From Dactylis glomerata (Eukaryota; Streptophyta; Magnoliopsida; Poales; Poaceae), in NCBI GenBank assembly GCA_007115705.1, contig QXEO01000431.1:2170001-2234000 (forward strand): DNA of 64,000 bases, written 5' to 3'. Shown piece by piece: positions 10,838-22,213 of this stretch; the first letter of the stretch is position 1, and each line of letters begins with the position of its first letter. Made by a program: the position numbers and the translations under genes. The notes beneath the pieces were generated by a model. The model was not told the DNA's origin. It ran no database searches and saw only the letters and a program-made list of their open reading frames with translations.

Positions 10838-11245
10838 TTTTCTATTTTCTAATCCTATTTTTTATTTCCATTTCTAAAGATCCTATTTCTATTTCTAAAA
10901 ATCCCATTTCTATTTCTAAAAATCCTATTTCTATTTCTAAAAATCCTATTTCTATTTCTAAAAATCTTATTTCTATTTCTACTTCTAAAAATCCTATTTC
11001 TATTTCTAAAAATCCTATTTCTATTTCTAAAAATCCTATTTGTATTTCTAAATTTAACCCTAATTCCTATTTCTATTTCTAAATTTATCCTAAATCCTAT
11101 TTCTATTTCTAAATTTAACCCTAGATCCTATTTATATTTCTAAATTTAATCCCAAATTCTATTTCTATTTCTAAATTTAACCCTAAATCCCATTTCTATT
11201 TCTAACCCTAAAAATCATATTTCTATTTCTAATAAAACAAAATTA
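10838..11245. repeat. AT-rich minisatellite, about 21-bp unit, in CACTA gene intron
   Basis: Imperfect tandem copies of ATTTCTATTTCTAAAAATCCT fill about 400 bases, with a second variant ending CTAAATTTAACCCTAA in the right half. It lies between a putative 5' exon with donor CAGAG|GTAAGAAT (minus strand, about 11257-11265) and the coding exons, so it is probably intronic. Confidence 0.8.
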
Positions 11246-11265
11246 ACCTAAATTCTTACCTCTCT

Positions 11266-11454
11266 GCAGGGCACGGGCGGCACGGGTGGCAGCGCGGGTG
11301 GCAGCGGCGCGTGCGGGCGATGACGGCGGCGAGGTGTGGGCGATCGACAGCGGCCCAAAATTTTGGTAGCCTGCCGGCGTCTCCTCTGCTCCTAGTGCGG
11401 GTCCTTAGCAGTTTTCGTTGTGGGGGGAGGGGAGGAAGGAGAGGGATGGTTATA
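11266..11454 (-). promoter_or_regulatory. putative 5' exon and promoter of the second CACTA gene
   Basis: This GC-rich stretch carries TATA-like TTTATAACC (minus strand, about 11446-11454) just downstream of the CACCGGTT block and a splice-donor-like GTAAGAAT at its far end. It resembles the leader exon expected upstream of the Ptta-type gene. No convincing protein is read in it. Confidence 0.45.
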
Positions 11455-11665
11455 AACGAGAGAGCTTTAGCACCGGTTCGTGGCTTCAACCAGTGCTAAA
11501 GACCCTTTAACACTGGTTGGAGCCACCAACCGGAGCTAAGCCTCTCTCCTTTAGCACCGGTTGAAGCCAGGAACTGGTGCTACAGGACTTTTTCGGCTGG
11601 CATCTGAAGGACGCGCAGAGCCACCCCTTTAGCATTGGTTGGACCCACAAACCGGTGCTAAATGT
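11455..11665. repeat. CACTA subterminal-type repeats (CACCGGTT motif), block 1
   Basis: Direct and inverted copies of TTTAGCACCGGTT / AACCGGTGCTAAA occur at about 11466, 11504, 11553, 11575, 11626 and 11650, some decayed (AACACTGG, AGCATTGG). In En/Spm elements subterminal repeats bind the element's regulatory protein. These lie immediately upstream of the second gene on the minus strand. Confidence 0.75.
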
Positions 11666-11899
11666 ATTTTTCAAATATTTTTTGAACTTTTTAGTGCAAA
11701 TCGTGGTTCCCGCCTTATTGCATATTGAAGCTATGATCAACATTGCATAACACATACTAAAATAATTAGAAATCAGAAAAAATACATATATCATATCAAA
11801 ATGTTCATAAAAGTATATATGATAGAACAACACATTGAGATGCTGAAAATCATTTTGCAAAAATCATGAGGCTTGCAAACAATTCAAAATCAGCATGAA

Positions 11900-12771
11900 C
11901 CCGCTAGATTTGAACTACAGGTACATGATATAATGCTCATGATTTTTTATAAAAATCATTTTTAGGTTTACAATATGCTATTTCATCAGAGATCCACTAC
12001 AAGTTTAGCGAGGCTCAACCACGGGCTAAGAAGATTCACCCCCGCCGTTTTGAATATAATTTCAAACGGTCATAAAAAAATAAAAAAAATCCAAATAATG
12101 TGAAACATTCGCATGGTGTCATATTATGTGTTATAGTTGCAAGAAAAATATTAAACTTGGAAAATTGCAAACATCACAAAAAAACCTTCACAAAATGTGC
12201 TATCATGTTCGATGTTTCATGGCTTTTATGCTAAATGAACAATGTTATGGCTAGAATTGTGGCATAGTTTGTGATAATGTGCTCATATTGTGCACACATG
12301 TGCATCTTGGGATGGCTTAAGATGTTACAGAAGGAATTTTTCCTTTTCATCGCACGAAAAAGCCATTTTCCATTTTTGAGGTGCCAAAATGGGGTGTTGT
12401 GTGAAGCAACCACCAAATTAAAGTTTCACATTGGTACTAAACCATTTTTCAAAAATACTGGACCACCTTAGATAGAAAATTTCCCAGCCGGTGTATCTAA
12501 AACCTTTCCATCCACCCCTCATAAAAAAGTCAAATTCCTACCGAATCGGTTGGAGGCCCGCTAGATTTGAACTACAGGTACATGATATAATGCTCATGAT
12601 TTTTTTGTAAAAATCATTTTTAGGTTCACAATATGCTATTTCATCACAGATCCACTGCAAGTTTAGTGAGACTCAACCCCGGGCTAAGAATCTTCATGCC
12701 CGCCGTTTTGAATATAGTTTAGGTTCACAACATGCTATTTAATCAGAGATCCAATACAAGTTTAGCGAGAA
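11900..12771. repeat. direct repeat pair (about 165 bp) plus a third partial copy
   Basis: The segment starting CCCGCTAGATTTGAACTACA (about 11900-12064) recurs at about 12558-12716 at high identity, ending in the same CCGCCGTTTTGAATATA. A third piece starting GGTTCACAACATGCTATTT (12722-12771) repeats the middle of it. This is non-coding sequence between the two CACTA genes. The intervening 12070-12550 holds no gene that I can support. Confidence 0.8.
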
Positions 12772-12875
12772 AAATACACATGTGTGCCATAAATTGGCTC
12801 ATTTAATACATATGGTGACTTGTTTTCTAAAATGCCTTGGAGGCCATGAACACTTTCTTCGTGTATGTCCCTTGA

Positions 12876-15800
12876 TTATGATCGCTTCGGTCGTAACCAT
12901 GGAGCATCTTCACCATTTAAAGCGATTCTTGGGTCAGTGTTCACTGTGAAGGGCGGAGTTTCATCAAACTTATTATAATCTTCTGATATGTCTGACTTGT
13001 CCTTGAATCCCATGATGTTTCTTTTCCCTGAGAGAACTATGTGACGCTTTGGCTCATCGTATGATGTATTCGTTTGCTTATGTTTTTTTTCCGGTTTGGA
13101 GGACATGTCCTTCACATAGAAAACTTAAGACACATCATTGGCTAGGACGAATGGTTCGTCTTTGTAACCAAGATTGTTGAGATCCACTATTGTCATTCTG
13201 TATAGCTGGTTTACCTTTACCCCTACTCCGTCCAGCTTGACCCATTTGCACTGAAACAAAGGGACCTTAAAAGAAAGTCCATAGTCAAGTTCCCATATCT
13301 CCTCTATGTAACCCTAATAGGTGTCCTTTTTCCTATTGTTGTTTGTTGCATCAATGCGGACACCACTATTTTGGTTGGTGCTCTTTTTATCTTGGGCGAT
13401 CGTGTAGAATGTATTCCCATTTATCTCGTACCCTTGTAAAGTCAATACAGTCAAAGATGGTGACCCGGCCAACAAGTACTGATCTCCAACAATTTTTTTT
13501 ATTTATGAGATGTGTTCGTAACCAACCGCTAAAAGTTGCCAAATGTTCATGTGTAATCCAGGAGTCACACTGCCCCGGGTGTTAGGAGCGTACAATATTC
13601 TTGTGTTTAATGATATATGGGGCCACCAAGGTGGAATTTTGTAGAACGGTGTAGTTTTCTTGAGTGAAAGAAATCCCGTCCATACAATACATTGATTTCT
13701 TTCCTAGCGTGCCTTTTCCACTTAGTCTCCCCACATGCCGTGATTCAGGAACACCAATCGGCTTAAGGTCAGGAATAAAGTCAACACAAAACTCAATGAC
13801 CTCCTCTGTTCCATAGCCCTTGGAGATGCTTCCTTCTGGCCTAGCACGGTTATGAACATATTTATTTAAGACTCCCATGAACCTCTTGAAGGGGAACATG
13901 TTGTGTAGAAATATAGGACCGAGAATGGCAATCTCTTCGACAAGGTGAACCAGGTGATGCGTCATAATATTGAAGAAGGATGGCAGGAACACCAACTCAA
14001 AACTAACAAGACATTGGGCCACATCCTTCTGTAACCTTGGCAAAATATCTGGATTGATTACCTTCTGAGATATTACATTGAGGAATGCACATAGCTTCAC
14101 AATGGGTACTCTTTTTTGGTAGAAGCCCCCTCAATGCAACCGGAAGCAACTGCGTAATAATCACGTGACAGTCATGAGACTTCAGGTTTTGGAATTTTTT
14201 CTCTGTCATATTTATTATCCCCTTTATATTCGACGAGAAGCCAGACGGCACTTGATACTTGAAAGGACTTCAAAAAAGATTTTCTTCTCTGCTTTGGTAA
14301 GAGTATAGCTGGCAGGACTTAAGTGACGCCCTTTATCCGTCTTGTTCTGTGGATGGATGTTTTCTAGGTCTCTCATACGTTGCTGGTCCTCCCATGCTTC
14401 TGGTGTATCTTTTGTCTTTCCATACATGCCTAGAAAGCCTAGCACGTTCATGCAAAGATTCTTCGTCACGTGCATCACATCGACTGAAGAGCGGACCTCT
14501 AGGTCTTTTCAATACTCAAGCTCCCAAAATATAGATTTCTTCTTCCACATGCGTGCATGTCCGGTAGCGACGTCATTCAGAACAGATTGACCGCCAGGAC
14601 CCTTTCCAAAGATTACTTGTAGGTCCCTGACCATATCAAATAAATTATCACCAGTATGGAGGTCAGGCTTCGGCCGATGATCTGCCTCACCTCTGAAATG
14701 CTTGCCTTTCTTTCTTACGGATGCCTGGTCGGAAGAAATCGACGATGCCCCAGGTACACAACCTTGTTATATTTTTCCAAATATGTACCTTCAGTCTCAT
14801 CTAAACAGTGCGTGCATGCATTGTATCCCTTGTCCGTCTGTCCTAAAAGGTTACTAAGAGCAGGCCAATCATTGATGGTTACGAAAAGCAACACTTGTAG
14901 GTCAAATGGCTCCTGTTTTTTCTCATCCCATGCATGTACACCTGGTTTGGCCCACAACTATAAGAGTTCTTCAACTAATGGCCTTAGGTACACATCAATG
15001 TCGTTGTCGGGTTGCTTTGGGCCTTGGATGAGCACTAGCATCATAATGAACTTCTGCTTCATGCACAACCAAAGAGGAAGGTTATAGATACATAGAGTTA
15101 CAGGCCAGGTGCTATGATTGCAGCTCTGCTCCCCAAAAGGATTCATGCCATCTGTACTTAGGCCAAACCTTAAGTTCCTTGCATCACCTGCAAAGTTCGG
15201 GTAGTCTCTCTCGATTTTTCTCCACTGCGACCCATCAGCGGGGTGTCTCAACATCGCGTCTTTCTTACAATATTCTTTGTGCCATCGCAACAACCTCGCA
15301 TGATCTTTGTTTCTAAACAGACGTTTCAACTGTGGTATTATAGGAGCATAGCACATAACCTTGGTAGGAACCCTCTTCCTGGGGGCTCGCCCTCAACATC
15401 ACCAGGGTCATCTCGTCTAATCTTATACCGCAGTGCAGTGCATACCGGGCATGCTTCAAAATTCTTGTACTCCTCACCATGGTAGAGGAGGCAATCACTA
15501 ATGCATGAATATAGCTTCTGCACCTCTAATCCTAGAGGGCAGAGAACCTTCTTTGCTTCGTACGTACTGTCAGGCAATTATTTATCCTTCAGAAGCTTCT
15601 TCTCCATTATTTTTAGTAACTTCTCAAATCCATTATCAGATAAACCAGTATGTGCCTTCCATTGCAGCAACTCCAGTGTGATACCAAGCTTTGTATTGCC
15701 ATCTTTGCAATTTGGGTACAACTTTTTTTTGTGATCCTCTAACATGCCCTTTAACTTCCGCTTCTCATTTACACTTTCTGCTTCTCTGGGTGCATCAATG

Positions 15801-16175
15801 ATGGCCCGACGAAGATCATCAGCGGGCTCATATGATGCCTCTTCATCTTCAGCTTCCACTGTCTCTTCATCTTCAGCTTCCCCCATTGCAGTATCACCGT
15901 ATTTAGGGTACATATCATCACCCTCTTCTTCTTCACTGTCTTCCATCATAACCCCTCTTTCTCTGTGCTTGGTCCAACAATTATAGCTGGGCATGAAACC
16001 TTTCCGAAGCAGGTGGGAGTGAAGGATTTTCTAGGAAGAGTATTCCTTCTTGTTCTGACAGTCAACACATAAAACCATTCTGAATGTCTGCTCGAGCCAC
16101 ATCGCCAAAATTACGAAGGCCTTCAATGCACTCGGCAGTGCGTCGGTCACCATACATCCATTGCTGGTTCATCTA
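12876..16175 (-). pseudogene. TNP2-type CACTA transposase gene (broken)
   Basis: Read from 16175 downward, the N-terminus (MNQQWMYGDRRTAECIEG, then an NKKEY segment) matches the transposase-associated domain. An acidic linker (EDSEEEEGDD) follows. The TNP2 transposase (about 15580-14500) shows FEACPVCTALRYKI, HPADGSQWRKIERDYPNF, RFGLSTDGMNPFG and DNDIDVYLRPLVEELL. DUF4218-like sequence (14478-13800) includes MTHHLVHLVEEIAILGP and RFMGVLNKYVHNRARPEGSI. A DUF4216-like part at 13560-13220 (VPLFQCKWVKLDG) and a C-terminal tail (13115-12876) complete the gene. Stops and frameshifts occur repeatedly (near 16070, 15577, 15350, 14957, 14500). In active CACTA elements this protein binds the terminal repeats and excises the element; this copy is dead. 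Confidence 0.85.
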
Positions 16176-16243
16176 CATCATATAATTAAGTTTACCAGAA
16201 ACCATTATAGAACATCATGAATAGTGAAATGACCACTATACAT

Positions 16244-17939
16244 TGATACGTCTCAAACGTATCTATAATTTTTGATGCTCCATGCTTGTTTTACACCAAT
16301 TGCTTTGTGTTTTGTTTACACTTCGTGGCATTTTTATGCATTTTCTAGAACTAACCTATTAACGAGATGCCACAGTGCTAGTTCCCTGTTTTCTGCTGTT
16401 TTTGTGTTTCAGAAAAGTTACACAGGAAATATTCTCAAAATTGGACGAAACGAAAGCCGAACTTCCTATTTACCTAACACGAAGACGGAGTCCAGAGGAG
16501 AGACGGAGTCGGACCAAGGGTCAGCCGCACCATTGGGTGGTGCGGGCCAACCTATGGACGCACCAATAGGTGGTGTGACCACCTAGTCCACCTCCTGACA
16601 TCGCCCTTCCGCCTATAAATTCCCTTCGATGGGAAAACCCAAAGGGGACGAACACTTTTCTAGAGAACATACTGCAAGCTGCCGCTGTCATCGTCCCGAG
16701 ATTGGGAGGGTCCAGAAGCTCTTCCCGGCACCCTGACGGAGAGGTGAATCATCACCAGAGGCCTTCTTCATCACCATGCCAGCCTCCGGAGTGATGCGTG
16801 AGTAGTTTACCTTGGACTACGGGTCCATAGCAGTAGCTAGATGATTGTCTTCTCCTCCATGTGGTTCATTTTAGATCTTGTGAGCTGCCTATCACGATCA
16901 AGATCATCGTTATGTAATTCTACATATTGTGTTTGTTGGGATCCGATGAATATTGAGTACTATGTCAAGTTGATTTTTGATTTATCATGTCTATGTTATT
17001 TATGATCTTGCATGCTCTCCGTTGCAAGTAGATATCTTGGCCGAGTAGATGCTAGTAACTCCAAGAGGGAGTATTTATGCTCGATAGTGGGTTCATGCCT
17101 CTAGTAATCTGGGAGAGTGAAAATAACTTCTAAGGTTATAGATGTGCTGTTGCTACTAGGGAGAAAACAACAATCTCTTGTTCAAGGACATTTGTATTGT
17201 TTACATTACACACTTTGCTTAAGGCGATAATCTGTTGCTTGCAACTTAATACCCAATGGTTGTTTGGATGATATCCGGCGGGTGGATTATTAGTCATAGA
17301 TGCAGTTGGATTACGGTCTATGTATTATGTTGTAATGCCCAAGTGAATCTCATAGTGATCTTCATGACATGTACATGCATTGTTATGCATTCTTTATTCT
17401 GTCAATTACCCAACTGTAATTTGTTTACCCAGCATGTTATTTATCTTTATGGAGAGACACCTCTAGTGAACTGTGGACCCCGGTCCATTCTTTTACATAT
17501 ATTACTTTCTACTGCAAGCATTGTTTACTTCCCGCAATTATTATTTACTTACTGCAAACAAATATCATTTTCCACACGATACGTTTAATCCTTTGTTTTC
17601 AGCAAACAGGTGAGATTGACAACCTCACTGCAAGTTGGGGAAAGTATCTTGGTTGTGTTGTGTGCAGGTTCCACGTTGCTGCTAGCACAGACACCGCGCC
17701 ATCAAAGGCTTCTTCTGGCACCGTTGCCAAAGTCAGCTAGCAACAACCTTCGAAAGTGGTTTCCTTCTCCTACTGGTCGATTAAACCTTGGTTTCATACT
17801 GAGGGAAAACTTACTGCTGTGATCATCATACCTTCCTCTTGGGGTTCCCCAACTGGTCCTGTGAGACATCAAGACTTTTTCTAGCGCCGTTGCCGGGGAT
17901 TGAAGAAGAAGAAGCTCCCACGTCAACCACGCACTAGCA
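16244..17939 (+). repeat. 5' LTR of the Athila-like element
   Basis: It runs from TGATACGTCTC to GCACTAGCA. Near its 3' end it contains a PBS-like sequence, TAGCGCCGTTGCCGGGGA (17882-17899), followed by 40 bases before the real LTR end. The functional-position PBS follows outside the LTR. Confidence 0.9.
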
Positions 17940-17949
17940 AGACTTTTTC

Positions 17950-17967
17950 TGGCACCGTTGCCCGGGA
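17950..17967 (+). promoter_or_regulatory. primer binding site (tRNA-Asp type)
   Basis: TGGCACCGTTGCCCGGGA lies 10 bases after the LTR end, with two or three differences from the TGGCGCCGTTGCCGGGGA form seen at 25260 and 63756. It would prime minus-strand DNA synthesis. Confidence 0.75.
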
Positions 17968-18137
17968 GAAAGAGGATTTCTGCCTGGGGAGTCTTTCGCT
18001 TCCAATCTTTTTACTTTGCTATTGTTTTGATTAGTTTATTTACTTTATTTTTGTTTGTATCTTTTTATCAAAAATACAAAAAAATTAGTTCCCTTTTATA
18101 GTTGTTATTTTTGTTTATCTGTTTTAGTCTTGCTAGA

Positions 18138-20207
18138 ATGAGAACTCCTGAGAACACTAAGTTGTGTGACTTTACTAGCACAAATAACAATGATTTCATC
18201 TGCACTCCTATTGCGCCACCTGCTCCTGAGGCAAATTTTTATGAGATTAAACCTGCTTTGTTGAATCTTGTTATGAAAGAGCAATTTTCTGGTGTTATTA
18301 CTGATGCTGCTGCTGCTCATCTCAACAATTTTGTTGAGCTATGTGAGATGCAAAAGTATAAGGATGTAGATGGAGATGGAGATATTATTAAGCTTAAGTT
18401 GTTTCCTTTCTCTTTGAGAGGAAGAGCTAAGGATTGGTTGCTATCTTTGCCTAGAAATAGTATTGATTCTTGGGTTAAGTGCAAGGATGCTTTTATTGGA
18501 AAATATTATCCTCATGCTAATATTATATCTTTGAGAAGTGATATTATGAAGTTTAAACATTTTGATAATGAACATGTTGCTCAAGCTTGGGAAAGAATGA
18601 AATCTTTGATAAAGAATTGTCCCACTCATAGACTGACTACTTGGATGATTATCCAAACCTTTTATGCATGACTAAGTTTTTCTTCAAGAAACCTTCTGGA
18701 TTCAGCTGTTGGAGGTACTTTTATGTCCATCACCTTGGGCGCCACAACAAAGTTCCTCGATAATATGATGGTAAATTACTCTGAATGGCACACTGAAAGA
18801 GCTCCACAAGGTAAGAAGGTAAATTCTGTTGAAGAAACCTCTTCCTTGAGTGACAAGATTGATACCATTATGGCTATGATTGTTAATGATAGGGCGCATA
18901 TTGATCCTAATGATGTTCCTTTAGCCTCTTTGGTTGCTCAAGAAGAGCATGTTGATGTGAACTTCATTAGAAATAATAATTTTAACAACAGTGCTTATAG
19001 GAATAATTTTGCTAGCAACACTTATAGGCCGTATCCTTCTACCAATGGTAATGGTTATGGTAATTCTTATGTTAGTTCCTCCAACAACAATAGGAGCGTG
19101 CCCTCTGATCTTGAAGTCATGCTCAAGGACTTCATCGGTAAGCAAACTGCTTTTAATAAGTCTGCTGAGGAAAAGTTTGGTAAAATTGATGTTCTTGCTT
19201 CTAAAGTTGATAGGCTTGCTCTTGATGTTGAACTTCCGAAACTAAAGGTTTAGCCTCATGATGTGAAAGAAAGCAAGACTTTGAATGCCATTCAGGTTAA
19301 AATTGATAATAATGTTGGGATGTTAGCAGAATTGCATGCTAGGTGGGAAAGAGAAGATGAGATTGGTAGAAATATGACTAAGGTTTGTACTATTACCACC
19401 ACTAGTGATGTTGTTTCAAATGCTAGCAAACCTCCTACTTTTATTGGTGTAGAGAAAATCCCTACTCCTTGTGCGAAATTATCGAAAACCACGAAAACTT
19501 TTTCTAATAAAAGTGCTGAAAATTTTTGGAGTGTGGGAGACGATAGTTCTACTACTTTTGATAGTAATGATTTTGATGTTTATGGTTGCAATATTTCTGA
19601 AGTAATTTTGTTCTTGCAAAAGCTTGCTAAAAGCCCTAATGCTAGTTCTATGAATGTGGCTTTTACAAAGCATATTACTGATGCTCTTATGCAAATTAGA
19701 GAGGATAAGTTGAAACGAAAAGTTTTTATTCCTAGAAAGTTAGAAGATGGTTGGGAGCCCATTATTAAGATGAATGTGAATGATTTTGATTGTAATGCTT
19801 TATGTGATCTTGGTGCAAGTATTTCCATTATGCCTAGAAAAATTTATGATATGCTTGGTTTACCACCGCTTGAAAATTGTTATTTTGATGTTCCTCTTGC
19901 TGATGTTGCTAAGAAGAAACCTTTGGGGAGGATTAATGATGTTCTTATTATGGTTAATAATAACCTTGTTCCCGTTGATTTCCTTGTTTTGGATATTGAA
20001 TGCAATGCTTCTTGTCCTATTATTTTGGGAAGACCTTTTCTTAGAACTGTTGGTGCTATTATTGATATGAAAGAAGGCACCATTAAATATCAATTCTCAC
20101 TCAAGAAAGGTATGGAACACTTCCCTAGAAAGATAAAGAAGTTACCTTTTGATTCTATTCTTAGAGAAAATTATGATGTTGATGCTCTTTCATTTGAAAA
20201 TACTTGA
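18138..20207 (+). pseudogene. gag-protease gene of the Athila-like element
   Basis: A single frame runs from ATG 18138 (MRTPENTKLCDF) to TGA 20205-20207, interrupted by TGA 18669-18671 and TAG 19251-19253. The gag domain shows FVELCEMQKYKDVDGD, LKLFPFSLRGRAKDWLLSLP and FIGKYYPHANIISLRSDI, classic Athila-type motifs. A low-complexity Asn-rich segment (about 18960-19100) follows. The C-terminal part has the aspartic protease motif CDLGASISIMPRKIYDMLG and the PIILGRPFLRTVGA block. The gene ends directly after the protease. Gag would form the particle and protease would process it. Two nonsense codons make this copy non-functional as one protein. Confidence 0.85.
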
Positions 20208-21734
20208 TTCTAACTTTTTGCGCCTAGCTCAAAGGCGTTAAAGAAAAGCACTCTTGGGAGATAACCCAATGTTTTATTTTCAGTACTTTTTCTTTCTGTT
20301 GAGTCTTGGAAGTTATTACTACTGTAATGACCTCTTCTTATCATTTTTATTTCATTTTTGTGCCAAGAAGGACCTCTAATTGGAGGAAGGTAAGATTTGG
20401 GGAAGTTGCTGTCCTAAAACAGATTTCTGTGATGTACCATAAAAATTCGTGAAAATTCTAGGACGTTATTTTGATCTGCGATTTCTTGTGCACATGCCCC
20501 AGGTTATTGTCTAACTTTCATTAGTTTTGCACTTTTCGATTTGAGCAACAGAAGATTAAAAAAAATTGATCTTTACCAGCTGTTCTATTTTGACAGATTT
20601 CTGCCACTATTTGCATTTGCCTCTTGATCTCTTTCTTTTGAGTTCTTTTGATCACAGAACTTTTTGGGAAGTTGCTATAGTAGCTTATGTGTTAATATAT
20701 GTTATACTTGAGTTGAAGCTGAACCTAGAGTGGATTTACTATCTTGCATAAACTAATGTTGCTAATGAGAATTGTGTGAAGTTTTGTATGAAGGAAGTTT
20801 TCAAGTGTAGGGAAAGGAGAATGATGAGATGAGATGAAGTATGGACAAAAGCTCAAGCTTGGGGATGCCCATGTCACCCCAAGAAATATCCAAGAAGTAC
20901 AAGCGTCAAAGCTTGGGGATTCCCCACGGCACCCCTTCTTCATCAACCAAAATATCAGGTCATCTTTCAAGACACTATATTTTATTGCTTCATATTCTAT
21001 GTGTTTTTCTTGGAGCGTCTTTATTTTTGCTTTCAGTTTTCTTTTGCTTTGTTTTCTGCAATAAATGGTTGGACCCCAACATATTTCTTTTGGAGAGGAC
21101 ACACTCCGTTTTCATTGCCTAGAACACTCTAGTTTTCACTTTTATCGTTCAACGAGTGTTCTCTTATTCTAGTACTGCATTTAGCTTTTATTTTTCGCCT
21201 TCATTCTTGTTCAGAACTCGTTAGTTCTTTGTAGCTAGGTGCATTTATACCTCTGGTCTTTGTTGGGTTTTCATCTTTGGGAGTTGTTTCAAAAAGGTTG
21301 ATTGGTGTTAAAAAAGAGTAAACCATTTTATGCTTATAGTGATGCAAAAAGGGAGCTTGTTTAGACTGTTGCTTAGACTTTATCATGTCATGCTTGATAT
21401 TATTTTGATTATATGCTTAGTTGTTATTGTTGTAGCATGACTTCTCTCAAATAACTGAGAGTCCTTAATATGCCTTTGAAAGAATCATGCGTTGTTTTTA
21501 TCTTATAGAAGCATATTTTTGTGGTATTCTCCTTTGATGCTTTATTTGGGTTGACTTGGCGCATGCTTACACCATGTTTGACTTTAACCAGTCGCCTCAA
21601 GCCTCTATGATCATTTGGTTTTTGACTTGTGATACCACTTTATGCTTTGGTTAATAATGTTTTGTCGCTATGCATGATTACTGTCGTTATTGCTCTCTTA
21701 GTTGGTCGCTCTCAGTCTTTTGCTAGCCTTCACC
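20208..21734 (+). other. internal non-coding region of the Athila-like element, left half
   Basis: No polymerase gene is present. Immediately after the coding region lies an AAGGCGTTAAAGAAAAGCAC segment followed by a short hairpin-forming TTGGGAGATAACCCAA (20255-20270). Two polypurine-like motifs, AAGCTTGGGGAT, occur at about 20865-20876 and 20910-20921, resembling the terminal polypurine tract. ORFs here are short and unsupported. Confidence 0.65.
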
Positions 21735-22208
21735 TGTTGACGAGGGTATTACCCCTCGGGTCCTCGCTATTGGCCTACCTGCTACAGCCCAATAATAAGA
21801 AGCCCAAGGCTAATTAGGGTTCGCATACACTTGTAACTGACTTGGACCGGATCCCGAGACCTCGCCCCCCATATAAGGGCGAGGAGGGACGACTGGGAAG
21901 GATCTATCTCTAATCTCACATAGACACCTGATCTCGCATAGATCCCACGTACATAGGCTAGCCACGCCAAATTTTCTTCCACCTCTGCCAGATCTCATCT
22001 GCGCACCATTGTAACAGCTCCAACTATACAAGCAATACAAGATCAGACAAGCAGGATGTAGGTCTTTACCCTCCGGGGGCTGAACCTAGGTAAACTCCTA
22101 TGTGCGTCCTATTTCTGTCTGAAGCCATCAAATCCGCCAAGCACCCACATACACTCTCTCCATGAATCAAAAGCCCATAAACATGGGCATTGCCGGGTTA
22201 GAACCTCA
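21735..22208 (+). repeat. solo LTR (474 bp) nested in the Athila-like element
   Basis: It starts TGTTGACGAGGG and ends GAACCTCA, flanked by the 5-bp duplication TCACC at 21730-21734 and 22209-22213. A TATA-like CATATAAGGGCGAGG (about 21872) sits in the U3/R region. No internal region remains, so it arose by recombination between the two LTRs of an inserted gypsy-type element. It differs from the LTRs of elements A and B. Confidence 0.85.
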
Positions 22209-22213
22209 TCACC

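Larger units (their letters stand above)
7771..16243 (-). mobile_element. CACTA (En/Spm-like) DNA transposon sequence, main block
   Basis: Two gene remains run on the minus strand: a TNP2-type transposase gene (16175-12876) and a second Ptta/En/Spm-type gene (about 10830-8052). Tandem CACCGGTT-type repeats at 11455-11665 and 25595-25740 are the subterminal-repeat signature of Triticeae CACTA elements. The block is interrupted on the right by the Athila-like element at 16244 (TSD TACAT, continuing at 25318) and on the left by element A inside an intron. Neither CACTA terminus is recognisable. Two repeat blocks, each just upstream of a gene, leave open whether this is one element or two fused ones. 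Confidence 0.8.

Noticed and set aside
10838..11245. CRISPR-like array
   Set aside because: Units are contiguous and AT-rich without spacers, in a plant genome; it is a minisatellite.
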